The notes: a model not told the origin generated them from the sequence alone. A DNA stretch of 48,638 nt from Pseudomonas lopnurensis (GCF_015070855.1 NZ_JADDIX010000069.1:20744-69381), one strand, 5' to 3'; positions 26,574-36,249 are shown, counted from the first letter of the stretch. Made by a program: numbers and translations.

Positions 26574-27725
26574 ATGACTGCTTCTTTGCCGTACTGGCGC
26601 CTCTCCGGCTTCTACCTGTTCTATTTCGCCCTGCTGGGCGCGACCGCGCCGTTTCTCGGGCTGTATTTCGAGCACCTGGGCTTTTCGCCGGCGCGTATCG
26701 GCGAGCTGATCGCGATTCCCATGCTGATGCGCTGCATCGCGCCCAACCTCTGGGGCTGGCTGGGCGACGCCACGGGACGGCGGCTGCAGATCGTCCGGCT
26801 CGGCGCCGTGTGCACGCTGCTGTCGTTCGGCCTGATTCTCTTCGATAAAAGCTATGCCTGGCTGGCGCTGGTCATGGCCCTGCATGCGTTCTTCTGGCAT
26901 GCGGTGCTGCCCCAGTTCGAGGTGATCACCCTGGCGCATCTGCACGAGCAGGCAGAAGGCTACAGCCGGATCCGCCTATGGGGCAGCATCGGCTTCATCC
27001 TTGCGGTGGCCGGCCTGGGCCAGTTGTTCCAGCGCCTGAGTCTGGACCTGTATCCCGTGGCAGTGGTCGCGGTGATGCTCGGTATCGTCGCCGGCAGTCT
27101 CTGGGTGCCCAATGCCCAGCCGCGGCAGCGCTCCGAGGCGCCGGGGCAGGGCGGCTTTCTCGCCCAGTTGCGCCGGCCCGGGGTGCTGGCCTTCTACGGC
27201 TGCGTGGCGCTGATGCAGTTGTCCCACGGGCCGTACTACACCTTTCTCAGCATCCATCTGGAGGCGCTGGGCTATGCCCGCGGCACCATCGGGCTGATGT
27301 GGGCGCTGGGCGTGGTGGCGGAGGTGCTGCTGTTCCTGGCGATGGCGCGGCTGCTCGAACGTTTCTCGCTGCGCCAGGTGCTGGTCGCCAGCTTCCTGAT
27401 CGCCGCCCTGCGCTGGCTGTTGCTGGGCAGCCTGGCCGATCACCTCGCCGTGTTGCTGATCGCCCAACTGATGCATGCCGCCACGTTCGGCAGCTTCCAT
27501 GCCGCAGCGATCCATTTCGTCCAGCGCAGCTTCGGCCATCGTCAGCAGGGCCAGGGCCAGGCCCTGTACGCCACCCTGGCCGGTGTCGGGGGTGCGCTGG
27601 GCGCGCTGTATTCGGGCTACAGCTGGAACAGCCTCGGCCCGGTGTGGACCTTCGCCATCGCCAGTCTGGCGGCGCTGGCCGCAGCCGTTATCATTGCTTT
27701 CCGTTTGCAGGAGGATCGGGCATGA
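26574..27725 (+). CDS. MFS transporter (HcaT/phenylpropionate-permease-like)
   Basis: 383 aa with about twelve membrane helices and short loops, the MFS_1-like type related to HcaT and nucleoside/sugar permeases. The loop LWGWLGDATGRR (about 62-73) is the MFS signature after helix 2. It lies between aroC and mtnB and overlaps mtnB by four bases (ATGA), so it is co-translated with the methionine-salvage genes. It might import a salvage substrate, but that is inference from position. The ATG is at the edge of a repeat, so there is no obvious ribosome binding site. Confidence 0.85.
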   Translation: MTASLPYWRLSGFYLFYFALLGATAPFLGLYFEHLGFSPARIGELIAIPMLMRCIAPNLWGWLGDATGRRLQIVRLGAVCTLLSFGLILFDKSYAWLALVMALHAFFWHAVLPQFEVITLAHLHEQAEGYSRIRLWGSIGFILAVAGLGQLFQRLSLDLYPVAVVAVMLGIVAGSLWVPNAQPRQRSEAPGQGGFLAQLRRPGVLAFYGCVALMQLSHGPYYTFLSIHLEALGYARGTIGLMWALGVVAEVLLFLAMARLLERFSLRQVLVASFLIAALRWLLLGSLADHLAVLLIAQLMHAATFGSFHAAAIHFVQRSFGHRQQGQGQALYATLAGVGGALGALYSGYSWNSLGPVWTFAIASLAALAAAVIIAFRLQEDRA

Positions 27726-28342
27726 CTGCCACGCGTGAACACCTGGCCCGGGCGATCATCGATGCCGGGCGTTTTCTCTATGGCCGCGGCTGGTCGCCGG
27801 CCACCAGCAGCAACTATTCGGCGCGCCTGACCAGTGCCGAGGTGCTGCTCACCGTATCCGGCAAGCACAAGGGGCAACTGACGCCGGACGACTTGCTGGC
27901 CGTCGACATGGACGGCAACAGCCTGGAAGAAGGCAAGAAACCGTCCGCCGAGACGCTGCTGCACGCCCAGCTGTACCGCTGGAAGCCGGAAATCGGCGCG
28001 GTGCTGCACACTCACTCGGTCAACGCCACGGTGCTCTCGCGGCTGACGCTAAGCGATTCGCTGGTGTTCGCCGACTACGAACTGCAGAAGGCCTTCAGTG
28101 GCGTCTCGACCCACGAATCGCAGGTGCTGGTGCCGATTTTCGACAACGACCAGGATATCGCCCGGCTGGCGGCCAGGGTGCAACCCTGGCTGGACGAGCA
28201 TCCCGACTGCGTCGGTTACCTGATCCGCGGCCATGGCCTGTATACCTGGGGCGAGAAGATGAGCGACGCGCTGCGCCAGATCGAGGCCTTCGAGTTCCTC
28301 TTCGATTGCGAACTGAAAATGCGCGCGCTGCAGCCCCGCTGA
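27722..28342 (+). CDS. mtnB: methylthioribulose-1-phosphate dehydratase
   Basis: 206 aa, class II aldolase/MtnB family. Zinc ligands HTHS (about 97-99) and the C-terminal RGHGLYTWG His are visible, as is the catalytic Glu in KKPSAETLLHA (about 82). It dehydrates 5-methylthioribulose-1-phosphate in the methionine salvage pathway, which recycles methylthioadenosine from polyamine and autoinducer synthesis. The ATG overlaps the MFS stop. Confidence 0.93.
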   Translation: MTATREHLARAIIDAGRFLYGRGWSPATSSNYSARLTSAEVLLTVSGKHKGQLTPDDLLAVDMDGNSLEEGKKPSAETLLHAQLYRWKPEIGAVLHTHSVNATVLSRLTLSDSLVFADYELQKAFSGVSTHESQVLVPIFDNDQDIARLAARVQPWLDEHPDCVGYLIRGHGLYTWGEKMSDALRQIEAFEFLFDCELKMRALQPR

Positions 28343-28378
28343 TCCCGTCCGTCCACCCATTCCAAGAGAGAACCGAAC

Positions 28379-28924
28379 ATGAGCGTCCTCAGCGTCTACC
28401 ACGAAAGCCGTCCGGAACAACCCCTCAAGGTGCTGACCCACGTCGAAGACATCGCCGCGACCCTGGCCGATGTCGGCGTCCACCTGGAGCGCTGGGAAGC
28501 CAGCGCGCCGATCGCCGCCGGTGCCAGCCCGGAGGAGGTGATCGCCGCCTATCGTCCGCAGATCGACAGGCTGATGAACGAGCGCGGCTACGTCACCGTC
28601 GACGTCATCAGCCTGGACAGCGACCATCCGCAGAAGGCCGAGCTGCGCGCCAAGTTCCTCGACGAGCACCGCCACGCCGAGGACGAGGTGCGCTTCTTCG
28701 TCGCCGGGCGCGGGCTGTTCACCCTGCACATCGAGGAGATGGTCTACGCCGTGCTCTGCGAAAAGAACGACCTGATCTCGGTGCCGGCCGGCACCCGCCA
28801 CTGGTTCGACATGGGCGAGAACCCGCACTTCGTCGCCATCCGCCTGTTCAACAATCCCGAAGGCTGGGTCGCCCAGTTCACCGGCGAGAACATCGCCAGC
28901 CGCTTCCCGCGCCTGGAGGACTGA
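28379..28924 (+). CDS. mtnD: acireductone dioxygenase
   Basis: 181 aa, cupin fold. The metal ligands His97, His99 and Glu103 ([12 protein letters not shown]) and His141 (GTRHWFDMG) match the positions known from Klebsiella ARD. It oxidises the acireductone to the keto-acid precursor of methionine with iron, or to CO and methylthiopropionate with nickel. AAGAGAG precedes the ATG. One base separates its stop from mtnC. Confidence 0.95.
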   Translation: MSVLSVYHESRPEQPLKVLTHVEDIAATLADVGVHLERWEASAPIAAGASPEEVIAAYRPQIDRLMNERGYVTVDVISLDSDHPQKAELRAKFLDEHRHAEDEVRFFVAGRGLFTLHIEEMVYAVLCEKNDLISVPAGTRHWFDMGENPHFVAIRLFNNPEGWVAQFTGENIASRFPRLED

Positions 28925-28925
28925 G

Positions 28926-29609
28926 ATGCCGGTCAAGGCCATCCTCACCGATATCGAGGGCACCACCAGCGCGGTCAGCTTCGTCTTCGACGTGCTGTTC
29001 CCCTACGCCCGCGAGCACCTGCCCGCGTACATCCGCAGCCACGCCGGGGAACCGGCGGTGGCGGCGCAGATCGAGGCGGCGCGCAGCGAGAGCGGCGAAA
29101 GCGGAGCGGACGTCGAGCGGGTGATCGAGATCCTGCTCGGCTGGATCGCCAGCGACCGCAAGGCCACCTCACTCAAGGCGCTGCAGGGCATGGTCTGGGC
29201 CCAGGGCTATCGGGCCGGGCAGCTCAAGGGGCACGTCTATCCGGATGCGGTGGCGGCGCTGAAGCGCTGGAAGCAGGAAGGCTACGGGCTTTACGTCTAT
29301 TCCTCCGGCTCGATCCAGGCGCAGAAGCTGATCTTCGGCTGCTCCGAGGCCGGCGACCTGACGCCGCTGTTCTCCGGCTATTTCGACACCACCTCGGGGC
29401 ACAAGCGCGAGGCCGACTCCTACCGGCGCATCGCCGCGGCCATCGGCCTGCCCGCCGGGGACGTGCTGTTTCTCTCCGACGTGGTCGAGGAACTGGATGC
29501 CGCGCAGCAGGCCGGCATGCAGACCTGCGGCCTGGCCCGCGAGGGCGGCACGCTGGGCGCGCACGAGACGGTCGCCAGCTTCGCCCTGATCGACCCGGCG
29601 CGGCTCTGA
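28926..29609 (+). CDS. mtnC: enolase-phosphatase (MasA)
   Basis: 227 aa, HAD superfamily. The first motif is DIEGTTSAV with nucleophile Asp9 and acid Glu11; YVYSSGS is motif II and [12 protein letters not shown] the acidic motif IV. It converts 2,3-diketo-5-methylthiopentyl-1-phosphate through an enol phosphate to the acireductone used by MtnD. It ends the mtnB-mtnD-mtnC run. The isomerase MtnA and phosphorylase MtnP are not in the window. Confidence 0.95.
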   Translation: MPVKAILTDIEGTTSAVSFVFDVLFPYAREHLPAYIRSHAGEPAVAAQIEAARSESGESGADVERVIEILLGWIASDRKATSLKALQGMVWAQGYRAGQLKGHVYPDAVAALKRWKQEGYGLYVYSSGSIQAQKLIFGCSEAGDLTPLFSGYFDTTSGHKREADSYRRIAAAIGLPAGDVLFLSDVVEELDAAQQAGMQTCGLAREGGTLGAHETVASFALIDPARL

Positions 29610-29701
29610 CCCGGGGCCGCGAACGAAGCGGGAACGGCACTGAACCCTGTCGCCACGTCGGCATCCTAGATTAGGTACCCCACCCACACAGGAGCGTACC
29701 C

Positions 29702-29905
29702 ATGTCGGATGCCTTCGGCGGTATCTTCAGCCTGCTCATCCTGATCCTGGATATCTGGGCGATCATCAGCGTAGTTCGCAGTGACAGTACCACCGGCAAG
29801 AAGGTGCTCTGGGTGTTGTTGATCGTCGTTCTGCCGGTCGTCGGCCTGATCATCTGGGGCATCATGGGGCCGCGCGGCAACCGCCCCGATCAGCGCGGTC
29901 TCTGA
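29702..29905 (+). CDS. PLDc_N-like small membrane protein, first copy
   Basis: 67 aa with two membrane helices (about 9-25 and 36-54) separated by a short basic loop, the layout of the phospholipase D-nuclease N-terminal (PLDc_N) domain without the enzyme. The second helix ends in VVGLIIWGIMGPRG. ACAGGAG precedes the ATG. Function unknown. A paralogue follows 11 bp later. Confidence 0.75.
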   Translation: MSDAFGGIFSLLILILDIWAIISVVRSDSTTGKKVLWVLLIVVLPVVGLIIWGIMGPRGNRPDQRGL

Positions 29906-29916
29906 AGAACGGCACC

Positions 29917-30108
29917 ATGGACAGCCTGAGCGGGCCGCTGGCCCTGGTGGTACTGGTGCTGGACGTGCTGGCCATCGCGCATGTCTGGCGCAGCCATATC
30001 GAGGTTGGCCGCAAGGTGATCTGGAGCCTGGTCATCATGCTGCTGCCGGTGGTCGGGCTGATCATGTGGGCGGTGGCGGCGGGACCATTCGGCAAGGCGC
30101 GGCTATAA
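29917..30108 (+). CDS. PLDc_N-like small membrane protein, second copy
   Basis: 63 aa with the same two-helix layout as the gene before it and similar motifs: VLDVLAIAHVWRS against ILDIWAIISVVRS, and LPVVGLIMWAVA against LPVVGLIIWGIM. A tandem duplication is the simplest explanation. The two could form a hetero-oligomer in the membrane, but nothing in the sequence shows that. It converges on alkA. Confidence 0.7.
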   Translation: MDSLSGPLALVVLVLDVLAIAHVWRSHIEVGRKVIWSLVIMLLPVVGLIMWAVAAGPFGKARL

Positions 30109-30138
30109 CGGTATGTGCTCGCCAGCGACTAGCACTGG

Positions 30139-31029
30139 TCAGGCTCGAATCGCTGGCGTCGCCGCGTAATCCTGCCAGATATGTATCGCCGCATAGGCTC
30201 GCCATGGCCGCCAGGCCTCCGCGCGTGCGGCCAGCGCCCTGGCGCTGATGCCGCCGTCGCCCCACAAGGGCGCCTTGAGCAGGCCGAGATCCGCGGCGGG
30301 AAAGGCGTCCGCCTCGCCGAAACCGCGCAACGCGATGTACTCGGCCGTCCACGGGCCGATGCCCGGTAGCTCGCACAGGCGCCGGACCAGCACCTCGGCA
30401 CCGTCCTCGACATGCAGCTGCAGTGCGCCTTCGGCCACCGCTGCGGCGAGGCGGCGCAGCGCCTGTGCGCGTTTGGCGGGCATGCCGATGTTCTCCAGCG
30501 CATCCTCGGCGATCGCCTGCGGGGTGGGAAACAACAGCTGCAGCCCGGGCGGGGCATTCGGCAGCGGTTCGCCGAGGCGCTCCAGCAATCGCCGGGTGAT
30601 GGTCACCGCCGCCTTGATCGTCACCTGCTGGCCGACTACGGCGCGCACCGCCTGCTCGAACGGATCGTAGGCCGCCGGCAGGCGCAGCCCGGGATGGGCG
30701 GCGACCAGCGGGCCCAGCGCCGGGTCGGTGGCGAAATGCTCGGCGATGGCCTGCGGGTCGGCGTCGAGGTCGAACATCTTGCGCACCTTGCCGACGAGCA
30801 GTTGCCGGCTCGGCTGCAGCGAGTCGCTGAGCGTCAATTCCAGTGCGGGGCGGTCCGCCAGCGGCCGCACGCTGAGCCAGCCGCTGGCATCGCCCAGGCG
30901 CAGGTTGCGGCTGTAACGCTCGGCGTCCAGCCGCTCGACGCCGGGAAGCAGGCGCAGGGCGAAATGGCGGTGGAACTGCTGCCAGTCCCAGGGTGCACGA
31001 TAGGGCAGGTAGAGAGGTTCGAACATCAT
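30139..31029 (-). CDS. alkA: DNA-3-methyladenine glycosylase II family (AlkA)
   Basis: 296 aa. The helix-hairpin-helix LCELPGIGPWTAEYIALRG (219-237) and catalytic Asp247 (PAADLGL) mark an HhH-GPD base-excision glycosylase, and the N-terminal about 110 residues match the AlkA_N domain. It removes alkylated bases such as 3-methyladenine. There is no Ada methyltransferase domain here. It lies convergent to the PLDc_N pair and divergent from speE with 196 bp between starts; two adjacent Met codons make the exact start uncertain by one residue. Confidence 0.9.
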   Translation of the reverse strand: MMFEPLYLPYRAPWDWQQFHRHFALRLLPGVERLDAERYSRNLRLGDASGWLSVRPLADRPALELTLSDSLQPSRQLLVGKVRKMFDLDADPQAIAEHFATDPALGPLVAAHPGLRLPAAYDPFEQAVRAVVGQQVTIKAAVTITRRLLERLGEPLPNAPPGLQLLFPTPQAIAEDALENIGMPAKRAQALRRLAAAVAEGALQLHVEDGAEVLVRRLCELPGIGPWTAEYIALRGFGEADAFPAADLGLLKAPLWGDGGISARALAARAEAWRPWRAYAAIHIWQDYAATPAIRA

Positions 31030-31112
31030 CTAAGCCTAGCCGCAAGCGCTCTGCCTGTCGTCCCGAAGCGCGCTTTCGAAACCCGTGGTTCCCCCTGTAA
31101 CACCAGCCAACG

Positions 31113-31118
31113 TAGAAT
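31113..31118 (+). promoter_or_regulatory. candidate -10 box of speE
   Basis: TAGAAT lies 108 bp upstream of the speE ATG. The -35 at 17-18 bp upstream (TTCCCC) is poor, so this is a weak promoter guess. Confidence 0.3.
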
Positions 31119-31225
31119 GCGCGTCCTTTTCCATGGGTGGCTGCCAGACACCACCCGTTACGCCAGCCAGCTATCAGGTCGTTGAATTCCCTGTGTTTTC
31201 GACCGCCTGCCAAGGGAGACACCCC

Positions 31226-32086
<861 letters not shown>

Positions 32087-32138
32087 TCCGCCTGTGATGG
32101 GCGTCTCATAACGGGGCGCCGACCCGATCCAGGCCGCG

Positions 32139-32176
32139 CGGCCCGCCCGGAAATGGTGCGGGCCGTTTTCGTTTTT
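32139..32176 (+). terminator. intrinsic terminator after speE
   Basis: CGGCCCGC (32139-32146) pairs perfectly with GCGGGCCG (32158-32165) around an 11-nt loop, followed directly by TTTTCGTTTTT. The next gene is downstream on the same strand, so this isolates speE from the ATP-grasp operon. Confidence 0.9.
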
Positions 32177-32263
32177 CCTCCAAAGCCTTTGTTCTACAAA
32201 GGTTATTCAGCGTGGCGCGAGCTTTGCACTGTCGTTGGGCAGGTTACTGTTCGAGGGCTCCGC

Positions 32264-33676
32264 ATGGACCGCGTTTTCTACGATGAGATGCACGACGCGC
32301 ACGGCGCATGCCGCCCGCATTACCAGGCTTTCTCGGCCTGGCTTTCCGATACGCCATCCGACGTGCTGGCGCAACGTCGACGCGAGGCGGATCTATTGTT
32401 CCACCGCGCCGGCATCACCTTCACCCTGTATGGCGACGAACAGGGCACCGAACGGCTGATCCCCTTCGACACCATTCCGCGCTCCATCCCGATGAGTGAA
32501 TGGCGCACCGTGGAGCGGGGCTGCATCCAGCGGGTGCAGGCGCTCAACCTGTTTCTCGCCGATCTCTACCACGAGCAGCGCATCCTCAAGGCCGGCGTCA
32601 TTCCGCCGGAGCAGGTGCTGGCCAACGAGGGCTACCAACCGGCGATGCAAGGGCTGAACCTGCATCGCGACACCTATGCGCACATCGCCGGGGTCGACCT
32701 GGTGCGCGACGGCGACGGCACCTACTACGTGCTCGAGGACAACCTGCGCACGCCCAGCGGCGTCAGCTACATGCTCGAAGACCGCAAGATGATGATGCGG
32801 CTGTTCCCCGAGCTGTTCGCCGCGCAGCGCATCGCGCCGATCAACCACTACCCCAACCTGTTGCTGGAAACGCTCAAGCACTCGAGCCCGCTGGACAACC
32901 CCTGCGTTGTGGTGATGACGCCGGGCCGCTTCAACAGCGCCTTCTTCGAGCATGCCTTTCTCTCCCGCGAAATGGGCGTGGAGCTGGTCGAGGGGGCGGA
33001 CCTGTTCGTGCGCGACGAGCACGTCTACATGCGCACCACCGCCGGCGCGCGCCAGGTCGATGTGATCTATCGCCGGCTCGACGATGCCTTCCTCGATCCG
33101 CTGGCGTTCAATCCGGATTCGGCGCTGGGCGTGCCCGGCCTGCTGTCGGCCTATCGGGCGGGCAACCTGGTGCTGGCCAACGCCATCGGTACCGGCGTGG
33201 CGGACGACAAGTCGATCTACCCGTTCGTGCCGGACATGATCCGCTTCTACCTGGACGAAGAGCCGATCCTCGCCAATGTGCCGACCTGGCAATGCCGCAA
33301 GCCGGACGAGCTGTCCCACGTGCTGGCGCACTTGCCGGAGCTGGTGGTCAAGGAAACCCAGGGCTCCGGCGGCTACGGCATGCTGGTCGGCCCGGCGGCC
33401 AGTGCCGCAGAGATCGAGGCCTTCCGCGCCCGCCTGAAGGCCAATCCCGGCGCCTATATCGCCCAGCCGACCCTGAGCCTGTCGACCTGCCCGACCTTCG
33501 TCGAGAACGGCATTGCCCCGCGCCACATCGACCTGCGGCCGTTCGTGCTCAGTGGCCGGGAAACCCGCCTGGTACCCGGAGGCCTGACCCGCGTGGCGCT
33601 GCGCGAGGGCTCGCTGGTGGTCAACTCGTCGCAGGGCGGCGGCACCAAGGACACCTGGATCGTGGAGGATTGCTGA
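32264..33676 (+). CDS. circularly permuted ATP-grasp ligase (type 2)
   Basis: 470 aa. The family hallmarks are LLFHRAGITFTLYGD (about 45-59), GVDLVRDGDGTYYVLEDNLRTPSGVSYM, and the C-terminal VVKETQGSGGYGMLVGP, which holds the nucleotide-binding loop, and HIDLRPFVLSG. Such CP-ATP-grasp proteins are predicted amide- or ester-forming ligases. It is the first gene of the Anbu-type cluster; its stop is immediately followed by the alpha-E start with no gap. No ligated substrate is known. Motifs are seen; ligase chemistry is family inference. Confidence 0.88.
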   Translation: MDRVFYDEMHDAHGACRPHYQAFSAWLSDTPSDVLAQRRREADLLFHRAGITFTLYGDEQGTERLIPFDTIPRSIPMSEWRTVERGCIQRVQALNLFLADLYHEQRILKAGVIPPEQVLANEGYQPAMQGLNLHRDTYAHIAGVDLVRDGDGTYYVLEDNLRTPSGVSYMLEDRKMMMRLFPELFAAQRIAPINHYPNLLLETLKHSSPLDNPCVVVMTPGRFNSAFFEHAFLSREMGVELVEGADLFVRDEHVYMRTTAGARQVDVIYRRLDDAFLDPLAFNPDSALGVPGLLSAYRAGNLVLANAIGTGVADDKSIYPFVPDMIRFYLDEEPILANVPTWQCRKPDELSHVLAHLPELVVKETQGSGGYGMLVGPAASAAEIEAFRARLKANPGAYIAQPTLSLSTCPTFVENGIAPRHIDLRPFVLSGRETRLVPGGLTRVALREGSLVVNSSQGGGTKDTWIVEDC

Positions 33677-34627
33677 ATGCTGAGTAGAACCGCTGCCGAT
33701 CTGTACTGGATGTCCCGCTACCTGGAACGCGCCGAAAACATGGCGCGCATGCTGGACGTCAGCTATTCGCTGTCGCTGATGCCGCAGGACGGCCGTGGCG
33801 ATGGCCTCGACGAACTGGCCATGCCGCTGCTGATCACCGGCACGCTGGACCATTACCTGGCCTGTCATGGCCAGCTCAACGCCGAGCGCATGCTGCATTT
33901 CTTCGCCCTCGATGAAGGCAACTCCGCCAGCCTGTTCAACTGCCTGCGCCTGGCGCGCAGCAATGCCCATGCCGTGCGCGGGCGCATCACCTCGGACATG
34001 TGGGAGAACATCAACGCCGCCTGGCTGGAGATGCGCGGCATCGCCGAGCAGGGCCTGGGGCGTTACGGCATCAGCCGTTTCTGCGAATGGGTCAAGGAGC
34101 GCTCGCACCTGTTCCGCGGCGCCACCGTGGGCACCATCATGCGCAGCGATGCCTACCGCTTCATCCGCCTGGGAACCTTCATCGAACGCGCCGACAACAC
34201 CCTGCGTCTGCTCGATGCCCGCCACGAACTGCTCGGCGAGGAAAGCGAGAACCTCGACGACCGCTCGGCCCGCGCCTACTACCAATGGAGTGCGCTGCTG
34301 CGCGCGCTGTCCTCGTTCGAGGCCTTCGCCGAGATCTACCGCGGCTCGCCGCGCACGGCCAAGGTCGCCGAGCTGTTGCTGTTGCGCGCCGACGTGCCGC
34401 GTTCGCTGCGCGCCTGCCTGGTGGAGCTGCAACAGATACTCGCCAGCCTGCCGGGAGAAAACGGCCGGCCGGCGCAGCGCCTGGCCTCCGAACTGGACGC
34501 GGGGCTGCGCTACACCAGCATCGACGAAGTGCTGGAAATCGGCCTGCACGACTGGATCACCGCCTATGTCGAGCAGATCGGCCGGCTGGGCAGTGCCATT
34601 CACTCTTCCTACCTGGAGGCCGCATGA
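33677..34627 (+). CDS. alpha-E domain protein
   Basis: 316 aa, nearly all helical. It begins with the signature MLSRTAADLYWMSRYLERAENMARML-like segment (residues 1-26) and contains the repeated charged pattern FIERADNTLRLLDAR. Alpha-E domains occur almost only with ATP-grasp and transglutaminase partners and have no demonstrated activity. The ATG directly abuts the ATP-grasp stop and its end overlaps the transglutaminase start by four bases (ATGA), so the three are translationally coupled. Confidence 0.88.
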   Translation: MLSRTAADLYWMSRYLERAENMARMLDVSYSLSLMPQDGRGDGLDELAMPLLITGTLDHYLACHGQLNAERMLHFFALDEGNSASLFNCLRLARSNAHAVRGRITSDMWENINAAWLEMRGIAEQGLGRYGISRFCEWVKERSHLFRGATVGTIMRSDAYRFIRLGTFIERADNTLRLLDARHELLGEESENLDDRSARAYYQWSALLRALSSFEAFAEIYRGSPRTAKVAELLLLRADVPRSLRACLVELQQILASLPGENGRPAQRLASELDAGLRYTSIDEVLEIGLHDWITAYVEQIGRLGSAIHSSYLEAA

Positions 34628-35421
34628 AACTCTCCATCGCCCACGACACCAGCTACCGCTACCAGGACCAGGTACGCGCGAGCATCCAGTACCTGCGCCT
34701 AACGCCCCAGCAGAGCCAGCGCCAGCACGTGTATAGCTGGGAGCTGGAGTTGCCGCGGCCGGCGCGGGCGCAGCGCGATCCCTATGGCAACGTGCTGCAC
34801 GTGCTGACCCTGGACGAGCCGCACGACGAGATCGTCATCCGCGCCCGCGGCCAGGTGGAAATCGACGAGGCCTGCGAATGCGAGGCCGAAACCGCCTCGC
34901 CGTTGCCGTTCCTGCGCTCCAGTCCGCTGACCCAGGCCGACGATGCCCTGATCGACTTCGCCCGCCGCCAGTGCGGCACCCGCCGCGAGCGCGACGCCCT
35001 GGCCGAGCTGATGCACGCGCTGGCCGACCACATGACCTACACGCCGGGCGCGACCCAGGTGGAAAGCACGGCGGCGCAGGCCTTCGCCGGTGGCGCCGGG
35101 GTCTGCCAGGATCACAGCCATGCGTTCGTCGCCTGCGCCCGCAGCCTGGGCATCCCGGCGCGCTACGTTTCCGGCTATCTGCTGGCTGACGACAGCGATC
35201 ACCTGGCCAGCCATGCCTGGGCCGAGGCCTGGATCGACGGGCAGTGGTACAGCTTCGACGTCTCCAACCGGCTGGTTCGGCCGGATCGGCACCTGAAACT
35301 GGCGGTGGGCCTGGATTATCTCGATGCCTGCCCGGTGCGCGGCATGCGGCGTGGCGGCGGCAGCGAGTCGATGCACGCCCGGGTGCAGGTCATGCCGATG
35401 CAGATGATGGGCCAGCAATGA
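34624..35421 (+). CDS. transglutaminase-like cysteine protease
   Basis: 265 aa. The N-terminal beta region (1-90) matches the bacterial transglutaminase N domain; the papain-like core has Cys161 (GAGVCQDHSHAF), His197 (LASHAWAEAW) and Asp212 (SFDVSN), a complete triad. No signal peptide, so it is cytosolic. In this context it is predicted to be a peptidase acting on amide bonds made or presented by the ATP-grasp protein. Its overlap with alpha-E is four bases. A 93-bp spacer with an 8-bp stem separates it from Anbu. Confidence 0.88.
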   Translation: MKLSIAHDTSYRYQDQVRASIQYLRLTPQQSQRQHVYSWELELPRPARAQRDPYGNVLHVLTLDEPHDEIVIRARGQVEIDEACECEAETASPLPFLRSSPLTQADDALIDFARRQCGTRRERDALAELMHALADHMTYTPGATQVESTAAQAFAGGAGVCQDHSHAFVACARSLGIPARYVSGYLLADDSDHLASHAWAEAWIDGQWYSFDVSNRLVRPDRHLKLAVGLDYLDACPVRGMRRGGGSESMHARVQVMPMQMMGQQ

Positions 35422-35443
35422 TCGTGCGCTGCCCCGGCTTGCA

Positions 35444-35474
35444 GCGCGCGGCGGTTGGGTTACCATCCGCGCGC
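35444..35474 (+). other. stem-loop in the transglutaminase-Anbu spacer
   Basis: GCGCGCGG (35444-35451) pairs with CCGCGCGC (35467-35474) around a 15-nt loop. No T-tract follows, so it is probably not a full terminator. It may mark a processing site or attenuate expression of the last gene. Confidence 0.4.
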
Positions 35475-35514
35475 CGCTTGCGGCCGCTCCTCATCCACTA
35501 GAGCCTCACGAGCC

Positions 35515-36249
35515 ATGACCTACTGTGTCGCCATGAACCTGGCCGATGGGCTGGTGTTCGTTTCCGATTCACGGACCAACGCTGGCGTCGATCACATCGC
35601 TACCTTTCGCAAGCTCTACCGCTTCGGCATCCCCGGCGAGCGGCTGATCGTGCTGCAGACGGCCGGCAATCTGGCCACCTCGCAGGCCGTGGTCAGCCTG
35701 TTGCGGCACCGCCTGTTGGGTGAGGGCGCGAACCTGCACAACGTGCCGACGATGTTCGCCGCGGCGCGCCTGGTGGGCGAGACGCTGCGCGAAGTGGTCG
35801 AACACGATGCGTCACCGAGCATGGCGTCGGGGATCGACATGAGCAGCTCCTTTCTGGTCGGCGGGCAGATCGCGGGCGAGGAGCCGCAGTTGTACAACCT
35901 CTACCCGCAGGGCAACTTCATCTGTGCGACGGTCGACACGCCCTATTTCCAGATCGGCGAGAGCAAGTACGGCAAGCCCATCCTCGATCGTGCGCTATGC
36001 CATACGACGGCGCTGGAGCAGGCCCTGCGCTGCGCGCTGATCTCCTTCGACTCGACCATCCGCAGCAACCTCTCGGTGGGCATGCCGCTGGACGTGCTGG
36101 TCTATCGCAAGGACAGCCTGCAGGTACCGGACGGTTATCGGGTGGAGGAAGGCGACGCCTACTACGAGGATATCCGTGGGCAATGGTGCAGCAACCTGCG
36201 GCGCATGCTGGTTGAACTGCCGGCGGCACCGGGGTTCTATCTGGATTGA
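35515..36249 (+). CDS. Anbu: proteasome-like peptidase of the ATP-grasp/alpha-E cluster
   Basis: 244 aa. The N-terminus is Met followed by Thr, so Met removal would leave the catalytic Thr1 of N-terminal nucleophile hydrolases, with Asp17 (SDSRTNAG) and Lys32 (TFRKLYRFG) in the proteasome-type positions (mature numbering). It lacks a propeptide, as Anbu proteins do. Anbu assembles into an open ring-like oligomer in published work, and its peptidase activity and substrates are unresolved. Position right after ATP-grasp, alpha-E and transglutaminase genes is the classic Anbu setting. No ATPase unfoldase gene is nearby. Confidence 0.88.
   Translation: MTYCVAMNLADGLVFVSDSRTNAGVDHIATFRKLYRFGIPGERLIVLQTAGNLATSQAVVSLLRHRLLGEGANLHNVPTMFAAARLVGETLREVVEHDASPSMASGIDMSSSFLVGGQIAGEEPQLYNLYPQGNFICATVDTPYFQIGESKYGKPILDRALCHTTALEQALRCALISFDSTIRSNLSVGMPLDVLVYRKDSLQVPDGYRVEEGDAYYEDIRGQWCSNLRRMLVELPAAPGFYLD

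Noticed and set aside
32393..34603. 736-codon minus-strand frame across the ATP-grasp and alpha-E genes
   Set aside because: Shadow frame of two coupled, motif-bearing genes; open only because of high GC codon bias.
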